From positions 23,239 through 87,238 of the forward strand of contig CAYGPI010000003.1 in NCBI GenBank assembly GCA_964351745.1: a DNA stretch of 64,000 bases, read 5' to 3'. Source of the stretch: CAYNJF01 sp964351745. Lineage in GTDB: Bacteria > Pseudomonadota > Gammaproteobacteria > Berkiellales > Berkiellaceae. The notes below the pieces were generated by a model. That model searched no databases, had not been told where the DNA came from, and was given only the letters and a program-made list of their open reading frames with translations. Positions within the stretch are counted from its first letter, which is position 1. Each line of letters opens with the position of its first letter. Below are positions 34,643-43,828 of this stretch, in pieces. Made by a program: the position numbers and the translations under genes.

Positions 34643-35711
34643 AAAACAAGTGATTCTTGTCGGGCCATTACCTCCACCTGCTGGAGGTATGAGTCTGCAA
34701 ACAGCCATGTTTAGTCAGTGGTTAAAAAACGAGAATATTCTAGCTCAGATCATTGCAACCAATACGATGCTGTATCCTTCCAGTTTAAATAAGATCAAAG
34801 GGATCCGAGCCATTTTTCGATTAGGTGTTTTATGTTGGCAACTTATTAGGGCTCTTAAAAGCGCTTCAATGGTGCATTTGATGGCCAATTCAGGATGGTC
34901 ATGGTATTTCTATGCGATGCCGACGTTATTGATTTCAAAATGGTTTAAAGTACCAGTGATTGTTAATTATAGAGGCGGGAATGCCAGGCAGTTTTTTGAT
35001 AAAAACATGTCGCGAATACGAAGTAGCTTAAAATCTGCAGCAGCCATCGTTGTGCCATCAACCTATTTGAAAGAAGTGTTTCAAGATTTTGGTTTTGAAG
35101 TACACGTTATTCCTAACGCTGTTGATCTAAATCTATTCAAGCCATCAGATCATCAAAATAAAAGTTTTCACTGTGTCGTGGCTAGGAATTTAGAAGCAAT
35201 CTATGGCGTTGATATAGCAATAAGTGCATTTGCCTTAGCTTTAAAAGAAATACCTGACATGAAGCTATTCATCACTGGTGAAGGGCCAGAAGAAAGTACA
35301 CTTAAGCAAATGGTGGCAGACTTAGGTATCTCTGAAGCTGTCACATTTATGGGACGTTTAGATCGCCAGGAAATGGCTGATACTTTTTCAAAGGCTCATC
35401 TTTTAATTAATGCGAGCCGTGTTGATAATATGCCAAATGCATTGCTAGAAGCTCAAGCATGCGGTGTTCCGATTTTGTCCACTAAAGTTGGCGGCATACC
35501 TTATATGGTTGAGCATCGATCAACAGCTATCTTGGTTCCTGTTGATAATGTTGTTTTAATGAGCGAAGGTATTGTTGAGCTTTGCCGCGATGAAGTTTTA
35601 CGTAGTCGTCTCAGAGATACCAGCTTGAGTGAAGTGAAAAAATTAGCATGGCCACTGACCATTAAGATCTGGAAGAGAATCTATCATCAAGTCGGAGTCT
35701 CTATTGTTTAA
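34608..35711 (+). CDS. Glycosyltransferase family 4
   Basis: 367 residues from ATG 34608; an open TTG at 34566 would lengthen it by 14 residues without conserved sequence. GT-B fold with the acceptor loop GPLPPPAGGMS near the N-terminus, the PNAVDLNLF hinge and the donor motif VDNMPNALLEAQACG, followed by KVGGIPYMV. It is not one of the named PEP-CTERM subfamilies that I recall, so it is probably specific for this strain's repeat unit. The start overlaps the preceding gene by 35 bases. Confidence 0.88.
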   Translation: MKKFLSKSVQIKKQVILVGPLPPPAGGMSLQTAMFSQWLKNENILAQIIATNTMLYPSSLNKIKGIRAIFRLGVLCWQLIRALKSASMVHLMANSGWSWYFYAMPTLLISKWFKVPVIVNYRGGNARQFFDKNMSRIRSSLKSAAAIVVPSTYLKEVFQDFGFEVHVIPNAVDLNLFKPSDHQNKSFHCVVARNLEAIYGVDIAISAFALALKEIPDMKLFITGEGPEESTLKQMVADLGISEAVTFMGRLDRQEMADTFSKAHLLINASRVDNMPNALLEAQACGVPILSTKVGGIPYMVEHRSTAILVPVDNVVLMSEGIVELCRDEVLRSRLRDTSLSEVKKLAWPLTIKIWKRIYHQVGVSIV

Positions 35712-37089
35712 TCTAGATAGTTTATATACTCGTATGGTCAGCTCGATGCTTTTTCCATCGCATGAGTGGCTTAAGCGTCACCAGACAAAAAAATTGACGA
35801 AAGAGCTTATGATTTCTCAGTGGACTAGCTTAGATAAGCTGAGAGTCATACAGTCAGAAAAGCTGTATGGTTTCTTAAAAACAGTGATGAAAGATGTTCC
35901 CTTTTATAAATCATATCAGCATCATTTACCGACATGCCATCACGACGCACTATCTTGTTTGTCTCAATTACCAATCATAGATAAGTCAGACATCACAAAA
36001 CACTTCAATGAGCTAAAAAGCCAAAAATTGCGTGATTGCGTAATGCGAAAAACAGGAGGCTCTAGTGGTGAGCCTTTCGAGTTTTTACTCAGTAAGCGTC
36101 GAATCAGCCATGATGTCGCGGCAAAGTGGCGTGCTACTAAATGGTGGGGGGTTGACATAGGTGATAAAGAGCTTGTGATTTGGGGCTCACAAATTGAGTT
36201 TCAGGGGCAAAGCCTACTAAAAAAAATTAGAGATTTTGCTCTAAGAAGTCATTTTGTTTCTAGTGAGGGCTTGAACTCAACGAAGATCAATCAAATATTG
36301 AAATTGATTGTTACAATGCGACCTAAAATGCTTTTTAGCTATCCTTCCATTCTTAATGTTTTAGCTAATGCTCAAAAGGAATCATTGAATAACTCATACT
36401 GGCAAAACCTTAAAGTAGCCTTTGTGACCTCAGAAATGCTTGAGCCATTTCAAAAAGCAAATATAGAATCTGCGTTCGGTTGTAAAGTAGCCAATGGGTA
36501 TGGGGGGAGAGACCTAGGGTTTATTGCTCATGCTTGCATGGAGGGAAATCTTCATTTGAGCTTTGAAGATATTGTTGTCGAAATACTAGATCCTAAAGGG
36601 CGCAAATGTGCCCCTGGTATGGTTGGTGAGATTGTTGTAACTCATTTGTCTACCCAAGACTTTCCCTTTATCAGGTATCGCTCAGGTGATTACGGTAGTA
36701 TCAGTTATAAACCTTGTGCTTGTGGTCGAGGTTTGCCAATTCTAGATAAACTAGATGGGCGAGTTTCTGATTTAATCTACGCAAAAGACAGCTCAATTAT
36801 CCACCGTAGCCAACTCTTTAAGCTCATTAGCAGGTACTCATCAAAGATAACGAACTTTAGATTTGAGCAATATTCTTTAGAGCACGCACAACTTCTTTAT
36901 ATTGGTAGTGGTTTATCGTTGGATCAGCTGTGTCAAATGGAGGCCTCCTTTTTAAGCTTATTAGGCTCAGATGTAAAGCTTGATATCATTCATTGTCAGC
37001 AAATGCCTGAGCTTAGCTCGGGGAAGCATAAGTTCATCATCAGCCATCTTGCAGTCAATCCACCGCATAAGGTAAGGGCAACAGCATAG
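35704..37089 (+). CDS. PaaK/CapK-like adenylate-forming protein
   Basis: 461 residues of the phenylacetate-CoA ligase family, which in polysaccharide loci is often called CapK. Visible are the ATP loop TGGSSGEPF near 118-126, a NGYGGRDLG motif near 262-270 and a DGRVSDLIY hinge near 355. The enzyme activates a carboxylic acid as adenylate and may prepare an acyl substituent for the polysaccharide; the substrate is unknown. The start is TTG at 35704, chosen because GGAG lies 6 bases upstream. It overlaps the preceding stop by 8 bases. Confidence 0.85.
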   Translation: MFNLDSLYTRMVSSMLFPSHEWLKRHQTKKLTKELMISQWTSLDKLRVIQSEKLYGFLKTVMKDVPFYKSYQHHLPTCHHDALSCLSQLPIIDKSDITKHFNELKSQKLRDCVMRKTGGSSGEPFEFLLSKRRISHDVAAKWRATKWWGVDIGDKELVIWGSQIEFQGQSLLKKIRDFALRSHFVSSEGLNSTKINQILKLIVTMRPKMLFSYPSILNVLANAQKESLNNSYWQNLKVAFVTSEMLEPFQKANIESAFGCKVANGYGGRDLGFIAHACMEGNLHLSFEDIVVEILDPKGRKCAPGMVGEIVVTHLSTQDFPFIRYRSGDYGSISYKPCACGRGLPILDKLDGRVSDLIYAKDSSIIHRSQLFKLISRYSSKITNFRFEQYSLEHAQLLYIGSGLSLDQLCQMEASFLSLLGSDVKLDIIHCQQMPELSSGKHKFIISHLAVNPPHKVRATA

Positions 37090-38553
37090 ATGTTAGTTGA
37101 TAAATTAAAATCCTCATTAAGTTTGTCCTTTCTTGATAAATATGTTGGCTATAGCTTACGTTTGGTTGCAACGGTGATGTTGGCTCGTTTATGCTCACCG
37201 CACGAAATTGGCATTTTTTCAGTTGCTTTTGTCATGATAAGTGTGGGGCATGTTCTTAGAGATTTTGGCGTAGCCCAATATCTTATTGCACAACCTAATA
37301 TCGATAGAGAGAAAATTCGAGCCTCTTTAACAATGATGTGGGGGATTGCATGGGGGCTGTTTGCTCTCTTGTGGGTGTTTAAGGGGCAGATTAGCTTATT
37401 TTATCAAGAGCCTGAGCTAGAGCATGCTATTGAGGTTTTATCTATCATCTTTTTATTAGCGCCCTTTGGCTCTGTTCGAATAGCGCTCTTAAGAAGAGAA
37501 ATGGACTTTGGTAAATTAGCGAGAATCAATATTGGCTCATATTTAGCTTTACATGGCGTCACACTATATATGGCATGGGTTGGATGGGGGCTAGATGCTT
37601 TAGTTTGGGGGCAGGTTGCTGGTGTTATTGCAACATTGCTGGGCACCATTTACTATAGTCCACCTCAGTGCTGGCATTGGCCTGGTCTCAAGGGGATGCG
37701 AGATGTCTATCGATTTGGATTACCCTTGTGTGCGGCTAACATCCTTGAGACATCATCAGATGGTGCAGGCGATCTAATCTTGGGTAAAACGATGTCCATG
37801 CAGTCTGTGGGCTTATTTGGCAAAGCTCAAAGCTTAATGAATTTATTTAAGATTGCTGTGACTTCAGCGATATGGCCTGTTGTTTTGCCATATTTCTCAA
37901 TTAAAAATCGTAATCGTGAATCGCTTTTGCCTGATTACCTCAAGGCGATGCAAATGTATATGTTGTTTGCCTGGCCATTTTTCGTAGGGTTATGGTTTTT
38001 TACTGAGCCATTTGTTCTCATCTTATTTGGTGACCAATGGATTGATATTATTCCACTTGTGAGAGTCTTATGCTTTGTAGCTGCTTTCCAAGCTATTTTC
38101 CCTTTCTATAATGCTTTACTAGTTGCTAAGGGTAAGGTTGTCTTGAATTTAAGGTGTCAAGTTGTCTTCGCTATACTAAAAGTGCTTGCCGTTTGTGGTG
38201 GAGCAACGTTAGGTCTCTTAGAGGTAACTTATTTTCTCTTAGCTGCTGAAGTGATAAGTTTTATCATTCTATATATGGTTTTACAAAAAGCGATTTCTAT
38301 AAAGATGCCAGATGTGCTTAGTGCTATTTGTTCACCAAGCATACTTGTCGGTTGTTTAATACCAACATTTATATTAGTTCGATGGGGCTGTCAGTCTTAT
38401 GAGTTGCATCAAACATGGCAACTTGCAATCCCAGTCGTCCTTGGATTGGTGATGTGGGCTTTACACTTGAAGATAACTGAACATTTTCTTTTTGGCTATT
38501 TAGCTAAGCCCTTACTAGGAATCATTAAAGGGGTAAAATATGCAAGACAATGA
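37090..38553 (+). CDS. Wzx-type lipid-linked oligosaccharide flippase
   Basis: 487 residues with about 12-14 membrane helices of the MOP/polysaccharide transporter fold. N-terminal half carries the usual FLDKYVGYSLRL, LARLCSPHEIGIF and RDFGVAQYL segments. It moves the undecaprenyl-linked repeat unit from the cytoplasmic to the periplasmic face. The ATG directly follows the stop of the CapK-like gene. Within the locus it pairs with the ligase/polymerase-like gene at 40845. Confidence 0.9.
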   Translation: MLVDKLKSSLSLSFLDKYVGYSLRLVATVMLARLCSPHEIGIFSVAFVMISVGHVLRDFGVAQYLIAQPNIDREKIRASLTMMWGIAWGLFALLWVFKGQISLFYQEPELEHAIEVLSIIFLLAPFGSVRIALLRREMDFGKLARINIGSYLALHGVTLYMAWVGWGLDALVWGQVAGVIATLLGTIYYSPPQCWHWPGLKGMRDVYRFGLPLCAANILETSSDGAGDLILGKTMSMQSVGLFGKAQSLMNLFKIAVTSAIWPVVLPYFSIKNRNRESLLPDYLKAMQMYMLFAWPFFVGLWFFTEPFVLILFGDQWIDIIPLVRVLCFVAAFQAIFPFYNALLVAKGKVVLNLRCQVVFAILKVLAVCGGATLGLLEVTYFLLAAEVISFIILYMVLQKAISIKMPDVLSAICSPSILVGCLIPTFILVRWGCQSYELHQTWQLAIPVVLGLVMWALHLKITEHFLFGYLAKPLLGIIKGVKYARQ

Positions 38554-39484
38554 GCAGGTTTCAGTCATTATGCCTTGCTATAATGGGGCTGAGACATTAC
38601 GTCTATCTATTGAAAGCGTTATGAATCAAAGTTATCAAAATTTCAAGTTATATATCATTGATGATGGCTCTAAAGATGAAACGCCTAAAATACTAGAGCA
38701 GATGCAGCGAATGTACCCGAGTAAAATTTGGTTTCAATCTCAAGAAAATCAAGGGCAAACAAAATCTAAAAATAATGCGATCGCTCAAATAAAAGGTCAG
38801 TATATTGCCTTGATAGACAGCGATGATTTGTGGCAGCGTGACAAGCTGCTTAAACAGGTTGAAATTTTCAACAAGAATCCTACAGTTGGTTTATGTTATA
38901 CCAACGGATATTACATTGATGAAAAAGGCCATGTAACTGGTCATATTGGCATTGATCCTACTTTGCAGGGTGCTTGCTTAGATAAAATTATGATGGGCAA
39001 TGCTATCGTAGCGTCAAGCGTTATGTTTCGCTCTGAGGTGTTTAGCAAAACAGCACTGTTTGATGAGCGTTTCTCCGCTTGTGAAAACTGGGATCTCTGG
39101 ACAAGGATATCTCAGCATTACAATTTATATGCACTTGACGAAGCTTTGGTCTGCTATCGACGACATCAAAATAATATGAGCTTGAATTTTGAGAAGCTTC
39201 GAGAGAATAGAATTAAAGTGATTAATAAGAATTTAAATTATTATAAAGATATCTTTCCAAATATATCCCAGCTAACAAAGGACGCTCGTTTCAAGGCACA
39301 TCGTTTCTTTGGTGAGAATTATTTATGGCATTTAGATTTGAAAAAAGCTAGAAAGGATCTGATTTTGGCGATTTTAATTAAGCCACAATCCATATCTTGT
39401 TATAAATTACTTTTAAAGACGTTGCTGGGTCGATATTTGTTAAGCAAATTAAGAACTATGAGAGGAGGTCAACTTGCTCGCTAG
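38540..39484 (+). CDS. Glycosyltransferase family 2
   Basis: 314 residues with a GT-A fold. N-terminus VSVIMPCYNGAETLRLSIES, nucleotide-binding IIDDGSKDET near 38-47 and the metal-binding DSDDLW (DxD) near 93-98, then ENWDLWTRIS as catalytic region near 190. It adds a sugar to the repeat unit at the cytoplasmic membrane. The start overlaps the flippase gene by 14 bases, and AAGGGG precedes it. Confidence 0.92.
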   Translation: MQDNEQVSVIMPCYNGAETLRLSIESVMNQSYQNFKLYIIDDGSKDETPKILEQMQRMYPSKIWFQSQENQGQTKSKNNAIAQIKGQYIALIDSDDLWQRDKLLKQVEIFNKNPTVGLCYTNGYYIDEKGHVTGHIGIDPTLQGACLDKIMMGNAIVASSVMFRSEVFSKTALFDERFSACENWDLWTRISQHYNLYALDEALVCYRRHQNNMSLNFEKLRENRIKVINKNLNYYKDIFPNISQLTKDARFKAHRFFGENYLWHLDLKKARKDLILAILIKPQSISCYKLLLKTLLGRYLLSKLRTMRGGQLAR

Positions 39485-40013
39485 TCCATTAAAAATTCAA
39501 GTGTCAAAGATAGATTTTCAACCTAGTTTGAAAAATTTATTTATACTTTTAAACGTCAAGGGAAGGTGCTTGTATTTAAGCCCGTCACTGATGACGTTGC
39601 AAGAGTCTCTGTTATCTTCATTCCAAAAAGTGGAAGCTTGGCAGCGTGGTGTTATTTTATACCCCAGTGACTATTTGGTCATATCAACGCACGATTTAGC
39701 TTTGTTTTCAAAGAGATCTTTCATTGGAAAGCAAGTTGTCATTATATTATCAGAAGATCGATGGTATCAGCGGTGGCACGAATACATAAAATTTGGCTAT
39801 AAGTTGAGAGCCATTAGAAAGGATTCGTACTATGTTTTCCCTCATCTCTCAAAGCCAATATGTGTGCTTGAAAACTCTGTGCCTGCCTATAAAGCCTATA
39901 TGACCCGTCAGTCTTGTAAAATGCCAGGTTGGCGGGTTAACTGGGTGATGAAGTTCAAAGTTTGGGTGAAGGTTGCATTACGGATCCCTTCACTTTGGGT
40001 TATAAAGCCATGA
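39474..40013 (+). CDS. Unknown small protein of the polysaccharide locus
   Basis: 179 residues, no family recognised. The start is TTG at 39474, well supported by GAGGAGG ending 6 bases upstream and by overlap with the previous gene. The protein is basic, rich in Lys, Arg, Trp and Tyr, with no clear signal peptide or membrane helix. It ends in WVKVALRIPSLWVIKP, which could touch the membrane. It overlaps the kinase-like gene by 4 bases, suggesting that both act together on one step of synthesis. Confidence 0.7.
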   Translation: MLASPLKIQVSKIDFQPSLKNLFILLNVKGRCLYLSPSLMTLQESLLSSFQKVEAWQRGVILYPSDYLVISTHDLALFSKRSFIGKQVVIILSEDRWYQRWHEYIKFGYKLRAIRKDSYYVFPHLSKPICVLENSVPAYKAYMTRQSCKMPGWRVNWVMKFKVWVKVALRIPSLWVIKP

Positions 40014-40852
40014 TAGATGATATAAGAAAATGGCTATTGCAACATCAATATATTAAAGAGACCGATTGCGTTCGATCAGAGTTCAGGCTTTGTGGTAATT
40101 GGAGTGTACTTTGTTACGTAAACGATCAATTAACTTACTTTATCAAGATTGAGCATTTTGGTGGCATAGCACAAGAATATGATACCTTAATGTTTATGCA
40201 TAGCATTATGCCGGATGTTGTCTTAGAGCCCCTTGGATTGAGTAAGTTTTTAAATAGTCCTATTTACATTCAAAGAGCCTGTCATCATCAATGGCTTGGG
40301 CCAAAGTACTGGCAAGAAAATTTCGATGTAAGGCAGCAATTAGCTAGCATATTCATGAGATTGTCTGACTTTAAATTAAAAAATCAGGTGATGGTAGATG
40401 AGCGTGTTATGGCAGCCTATGGCTCGATCATACCTAAAGGGTATGCTTTGAAGTTAAAGCAATTAAAATTGACTCAGAGGTTTCAACATGGCGACTTTAG
40501 TTTAAACAATATAGGTATTTGCGAATCACAAGTTAAGTTATTTGATTGGGAGGATTATGGCCTAAGCTCATTTCCGCTCATGGATCTGACCGTTTTCTTG
40601 ATGAGTGTCAATCAGTTTGATGCCAAGGCTTTTTTATTGCAACTTGAGTCTCATGAATTTATTGTTTGGCTTAGAAACATCTTGCTTCATTTTGAGATTA
40701 GCCTTGATCATTTTTTATATGCTGCGCCTTATGCGTTGATGATATTTGGTGGTTTAAAGCAACAGCTTGGTTATGGGGCTGAAGTTATTCAAAAAGTTGA
40801 CTTGGCGATCCGAGAGCTGAGTCCTACGCTTTTAGGAGCTAAATGTGCGTGA
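40010..40852 (+). CDS. Aminoglycoside/choline-kinase-like phosphotransferase
   Basis: 280 residues from ATG 40010, which overlaps the previous stop as ATGA; the longer open frame from 39962 would add an unconserved tail. The C-terminal lobe has the Brenner motif HGDFSLNN near 156-163 and the metal-binding DWEDYG near 175-180, so the APH kinase fold is clear and the catalytic Asp is present. Such kinases in sugar loci phosphorylate a small molecule or sugar; lipid A or Kdo-like substrates are other options. Its place in the locus is unusual for an XrtA cluster. Confidence 0.75.
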   Translation: MIDDIRKWLLQHQYIKETDCVRSEFRLCGNWSVLCYVNDQLTYFIKIEHFGGIAQEYDTLMFMHSIMPDVVLEPLGLSKFLNSPIYIQRACHHQWLGPKYWQENFDVRQQLASIFMRLSDFKLKNQVMVDERVMAAYGSIIPKGYALKLKQLKLTQRFQHGDFSLNNIGICESQVKLFDWEDYGLSSFPLMDLTVFLMSVNQFDAKAFLLQLESHEFIVWLRNILLHFEISLDHFLYAAPYALMIFGGLKQQLGYGAEVIQKVDLAIRELSPTLLGAKCA

Positions 40853-42148
40853 TATTGCAGTTTTTTTGATTGTGTTTAGTTTATTACCTTTGGCTTTGAT
40901 TAGAACCTCCGTTGGTGTTTTGTTATGGAATTGGATTGGGTTTATGAATCCTCACCGTTTAGGGTGGGGAATGGCTGTTCATTTCAAATTTGCTTATATC
41001 ATTGGTGGCGTTACATTAGCAGGTTTGCTTTTCTCAAAAGAGCGCAAAAGTCTACCTAATGTGCCTATTGTTTGGCTGTTAGGTTTTTTTTGCTTGTGGA
41101 TGAGCATGACAACAACGCTTGCCTTGGTGCCTGAGGATGCTTACATACAATGGACTAAGGTGATGAAAATTCAACTTTTTATCTTTGTTGGACTCATGGT
41201 TATGCAATCTAAGCAAAAGATTATGCAATGGCTCTGGGTTGTTGTTGCGTCCATTGCCTATTTTGGCATTAAGGGTGGTTATTTCACATTAGCTACTGGT
41301 GGTCATTTTTTAGTTTTAGGACCCCAAGGTTCACAAATAGAGGACAATAATACTTTAGCCTTAAGTTTAATTATGATTTTACCGCTCATGTGGTTTTTAA
41401 CGAATCAGCTAGAGAAGAAGTGGTTAAAGGGGCTGATGTATATAGGTATGGGTCTTATTATTATTTCTGTGTTTGGATCGCACTCTAGAGGCGCTCTATT
41501 AGCTTTTACAGCGATGGTCTTTATCTTGATGATGAAAAGTAAATATAAACTAAAATTACTCGCTTTACTTGCCTTGATTGTCCCTTTGACTTTGTCGTCG
41601 TTGCCGGATGAGTGGTTTGATCGGATGAGTACGATAAAAACCTATCAAGAAGATGCTTCAGCGATGGGTAGGATAAATGCTTGGCATTTTGCGTACAACA
41701 TCGCTAAAGAAAGGCCATTAGTTGGCGGAGGTTTTGAGACTTTTAGACCTGGCTTATTTGAGAGGTATGCGCCAAACCCTGATGATTATCATGATTCGCA
41801 TAGTATTTACTTTGAAGTGTTAGGAGAGCATGGCTTTTTGGGGTTAAGTANNNNNNNNNNCGTGTCAGTCCGTTTCGTGGCATGTTATTATTGTGTTGGC
41901 GGTGAGCCTTAAGGATACAACGGAAAACAAGAGGCGATCCAAACAAGAAGTGGGCCAATGAATTAGCGACTATGTTGCAAGTTTCGATTGCAGGTTATGC
42001 GGTTGGGGGTACTTTCTTAGGGGTGGCGTACTTTGATCTATTCTATTGTCTTCTAGCTCTTTTGGTGCTCACTGAGCAGGTGGCTCTGCGCCAAGAGCAA
42101 AGCCAGCAAAGTTATTTGGCGCCTGGCTCAGTAGCTGCACTAACTTGA
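40845..42148 (+). pseudogene. O-antigen-ligase-like protein of the XrtA system, interrupted by a gap and a TGA
   Basis: The first 336 residues are intact: about nine membrane helices, a large periplasmic loop with WHFAYNIAKERPLVGGG and HDSHSIYFEVLGEHGFLGL. This matches the exosortase A O-glycosylation ligase family (TIGR03097). A run of 10 N (41851-41860) follows. After it, the frame starting at 41861 reads LLLCWR, then TGA (41903-41905), then a tail with RKTRGDPNKKWANELATM and GYAVGGTFLGVAYFD to a stop at 42146-42148. That is the expected C-terminus of the family, with the right spacing. The TGA is either a sequencing error at the contig edge or a true nonsense mutation. It polymerises or ligates the polysaccharide in the periplasm. 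Confidence 0.75.
41851..41860. other. Assembly gap (10 N)
   Basis: Ten N bases inside the O-ligase gene. The length is a placeholder; the real number of missing bases is unknown. Bases just to the right look unreliable because in-frame stops appear at 41903 and 42177. Confidence 0.99.
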
Positions 42149-42260
42149 AGGCAAGGCTTTGAAAGATTATCAATTTTAAAAAAGGTGGCAAAAGCGTTTT
42201 GAACAATTTGCCAAGAATGATTCTGATGCTGGCATTGCCGGTTGGTCTGAATCTGGACTG

Positions 42261-42887
42261 ATGGCTAGGATTTTTTTCTTTAATCAGTTTTTTAAGCCAG
42301 AGCAAGGTCTTTGGATTGATGTGGGCAGTGGTGCTGGAACTTATTCAAGAATTTTAAAATCCTATCATTTGGAGGTGGTCGGCTTAGACTACAGTCCATT
42401 AACTCTACATAAAGCACAGAAAAAGGAAAATGATATTTCTTGGGTATGCGCCAATGCTTATGCCATACCGATTAAGAGTCAATTAAGTCAAGGTTGTTTG
42501 TGCTTTGGCGTTCTTCAAGCTTTAGAAGATGAACAGCAGTTAATCACTGAACTATCACGAATCTTAAAGCCCAATGGTCAACTATGGATTGATGGATTAA
42601 ATCAATTCTGTTTGTTGCATCTATTTAAGTCATGGAAGTACGCCATCATAGGTAAACCAAAGCATCTTCGCTATGCAAATCCTTGGCAAGTTCAAGAAAA
42701 ACTGAGACAGTGTGGATATCAACAAATTGAACTTTATTGGGCGCCCATTTTTCCCAAACAGCTTTCATTTATGAATCGATTTTTTTTGAAAAGGAGCTTT
42801 CAAACGTGGTTGAGAGCGCTCCCATGGATGGCGTCTTTAGTATCCCATAGCTTTTATATTCACGCCTTAAGGGGGGTAGATTTTTGA
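42261..42887 (+). CDS. Class I SAM methyltransferase, N-terminus possibly broken
   Basis: 208 residues from ATG 42261. SAM-binding loop WIDVGSGAGTYS near 18-29, LDYSPLTL, and a FGVLQALEDEQQLI segment in the place of motif IV. A methyl acceptor on the polysaccharide or its carrier is likely from context, but unknown. About 27 codons upstream in the same frame also read like protein (WQKRFEQFAKND...AGWSESG), back to a TAA at 42177-42179; before that a TTG at 42159 is in frame. The native protein is probably about 34 residues longer, with a stop created by error or mutation near the scaffold gap. Confidence 0.75.
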   Translation: MARIFFFNQFFKPEQGLWIDVGSGAGTYSRILKSYHLEVVGLDYSPLTLHKAQKKENDISWVCANAYAIPIKSQLSQGCLCFGVLQALEDEQQLITELSRILKPNGQLWIDGLNQFCLLHLFKSWKYAIIGKPKHLRYANPWQVQEKLRQCGYQQIELYWAPIFPKQLSFMNRFFLKRSFQTWLRALPWMASLVSHSFYIHALRGVDF

Positions 42888-43810
42888 AGCCATTAGATCT
42901 CATAAGATTATTTGGTCGAGAATCACAATTGCATGTTCTCATTTATCATCGAGTTCTTTCAGAATTTGATCCACTTAGATCACAAGAAATGACGCGTGAT
43001 CGTTTTGAGATGCATTTAAAAATTCTAAAGAAAAAATTCAATGTTGTCCCTCTCGTTCAAGGGTATCATCGTCTCATGGAGGGCACATTGCCGCCCAAAG
43101 CTGTTAGTATTACTTTTGATGATGGTTATCAAGATAACGTAGATATCGCGCTTCCTTTGCTTAAATCTTATGGTTTTCAAGCGAGCTTTTTTATAGCCAC
43201 TGGTTTTTTGAATGAAGGGCTCATGTTCAATGATCAAGTGATTGAGCGGATCAGAAGATTCAATGACATTTTTTACCTTGATTCTCACACATACGATTGC
43301 TCTACATTAAGTGGAAAGTTAGGCGCTATTGAAACTCTCATCAGAAAAATAAAGCCATTAACTTTGGAGCAAAGAGTGTTGTCACTTAACGCACTGCTGC
43401 CTGAAACTACGCTTTTACCAAGACTTATGATGAAGGACTCTGGGCTAAAATCATTAGCTGCTGGCGGGATGCATATCGGGGCACATACAGTGCATCATCC
43501 ATTATTAAGTTGTGTGGATGATGAGGTGGCTTTCCATGAAATTCTATCCTCTAAGCGTACACTTGAGGACATACTACAAAAGCAAATCGCTTGGTTTGCA
43601 TATCCAAATGGAAAGAGAGGCCAAGATTATAGTGATAAGCATGCTAACATGTTGAAAGATTTAGGATTTGTTGCTGCTTTATCGACTGATTGGGGTATGG
43701 TTAGAAAAGATTCTGATCCATTCCATTTACCGAGATTTACACCTTGGCAGCAGTCTCGTTTTAAATTTGGAATGAAAATGTCCATGCACAGGCTAACTTC
43801 AGCTTACTAA
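42884..43810 (+). CDS. Polysaccharide deacetylase family protein (second copy in the locus)
   Basis: 308 residues, start TTG 42884 overlapping the previous stop. NodB motifs: ITFDDGYQDN near 72-81, SFFIATGF, HIGAHTVHHPLL near 200-211 and WFAYPNG. Catalytic Asp and both metal histidines are present. The N-terminal HVLIYHRVL and an internal helical insert (about 130-180) separate it from the first deacetylase at 25783, so it probably acts on another residue or step. No signal peptide is visible. Confidence 0.88.
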   Translation: MKPLDLIRLFGRESQLHVLIYHRVLSEFDPLRSQEMTRDRFEMHLKILKKKFNVVPLVQGYHRLMEGTLPPKAVSITFDDGYQDNVDIALPLLKSYGFQASFFIATGFLNEGLMFNDQVIERIRRFNDIFYLDSHTYDCSTLSGKLGAIETLIRKIKPLTLEQRVLSLNALLPETTLLPRLMMKDSGLKSLAAGGMHIGAHTVHHPLLSCVDDEVAFHEILSSKRTLEDILQKQIAWFAYPNGKRGQDYSDKHANMLKDLGFVAALSTDWGMVRKDSDPFHLPRFTPWQQSRFKFGMKMSMHRLTSAY

Positions 43811-43828
43811 TCATCAAAGGAATGGCAT

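Noticed and set aside
41743..41958. Minus-strand ORF across the N gap
   Set aside because: Antisense to the O-ligase gene, with undefined residues; a shadow ORF.
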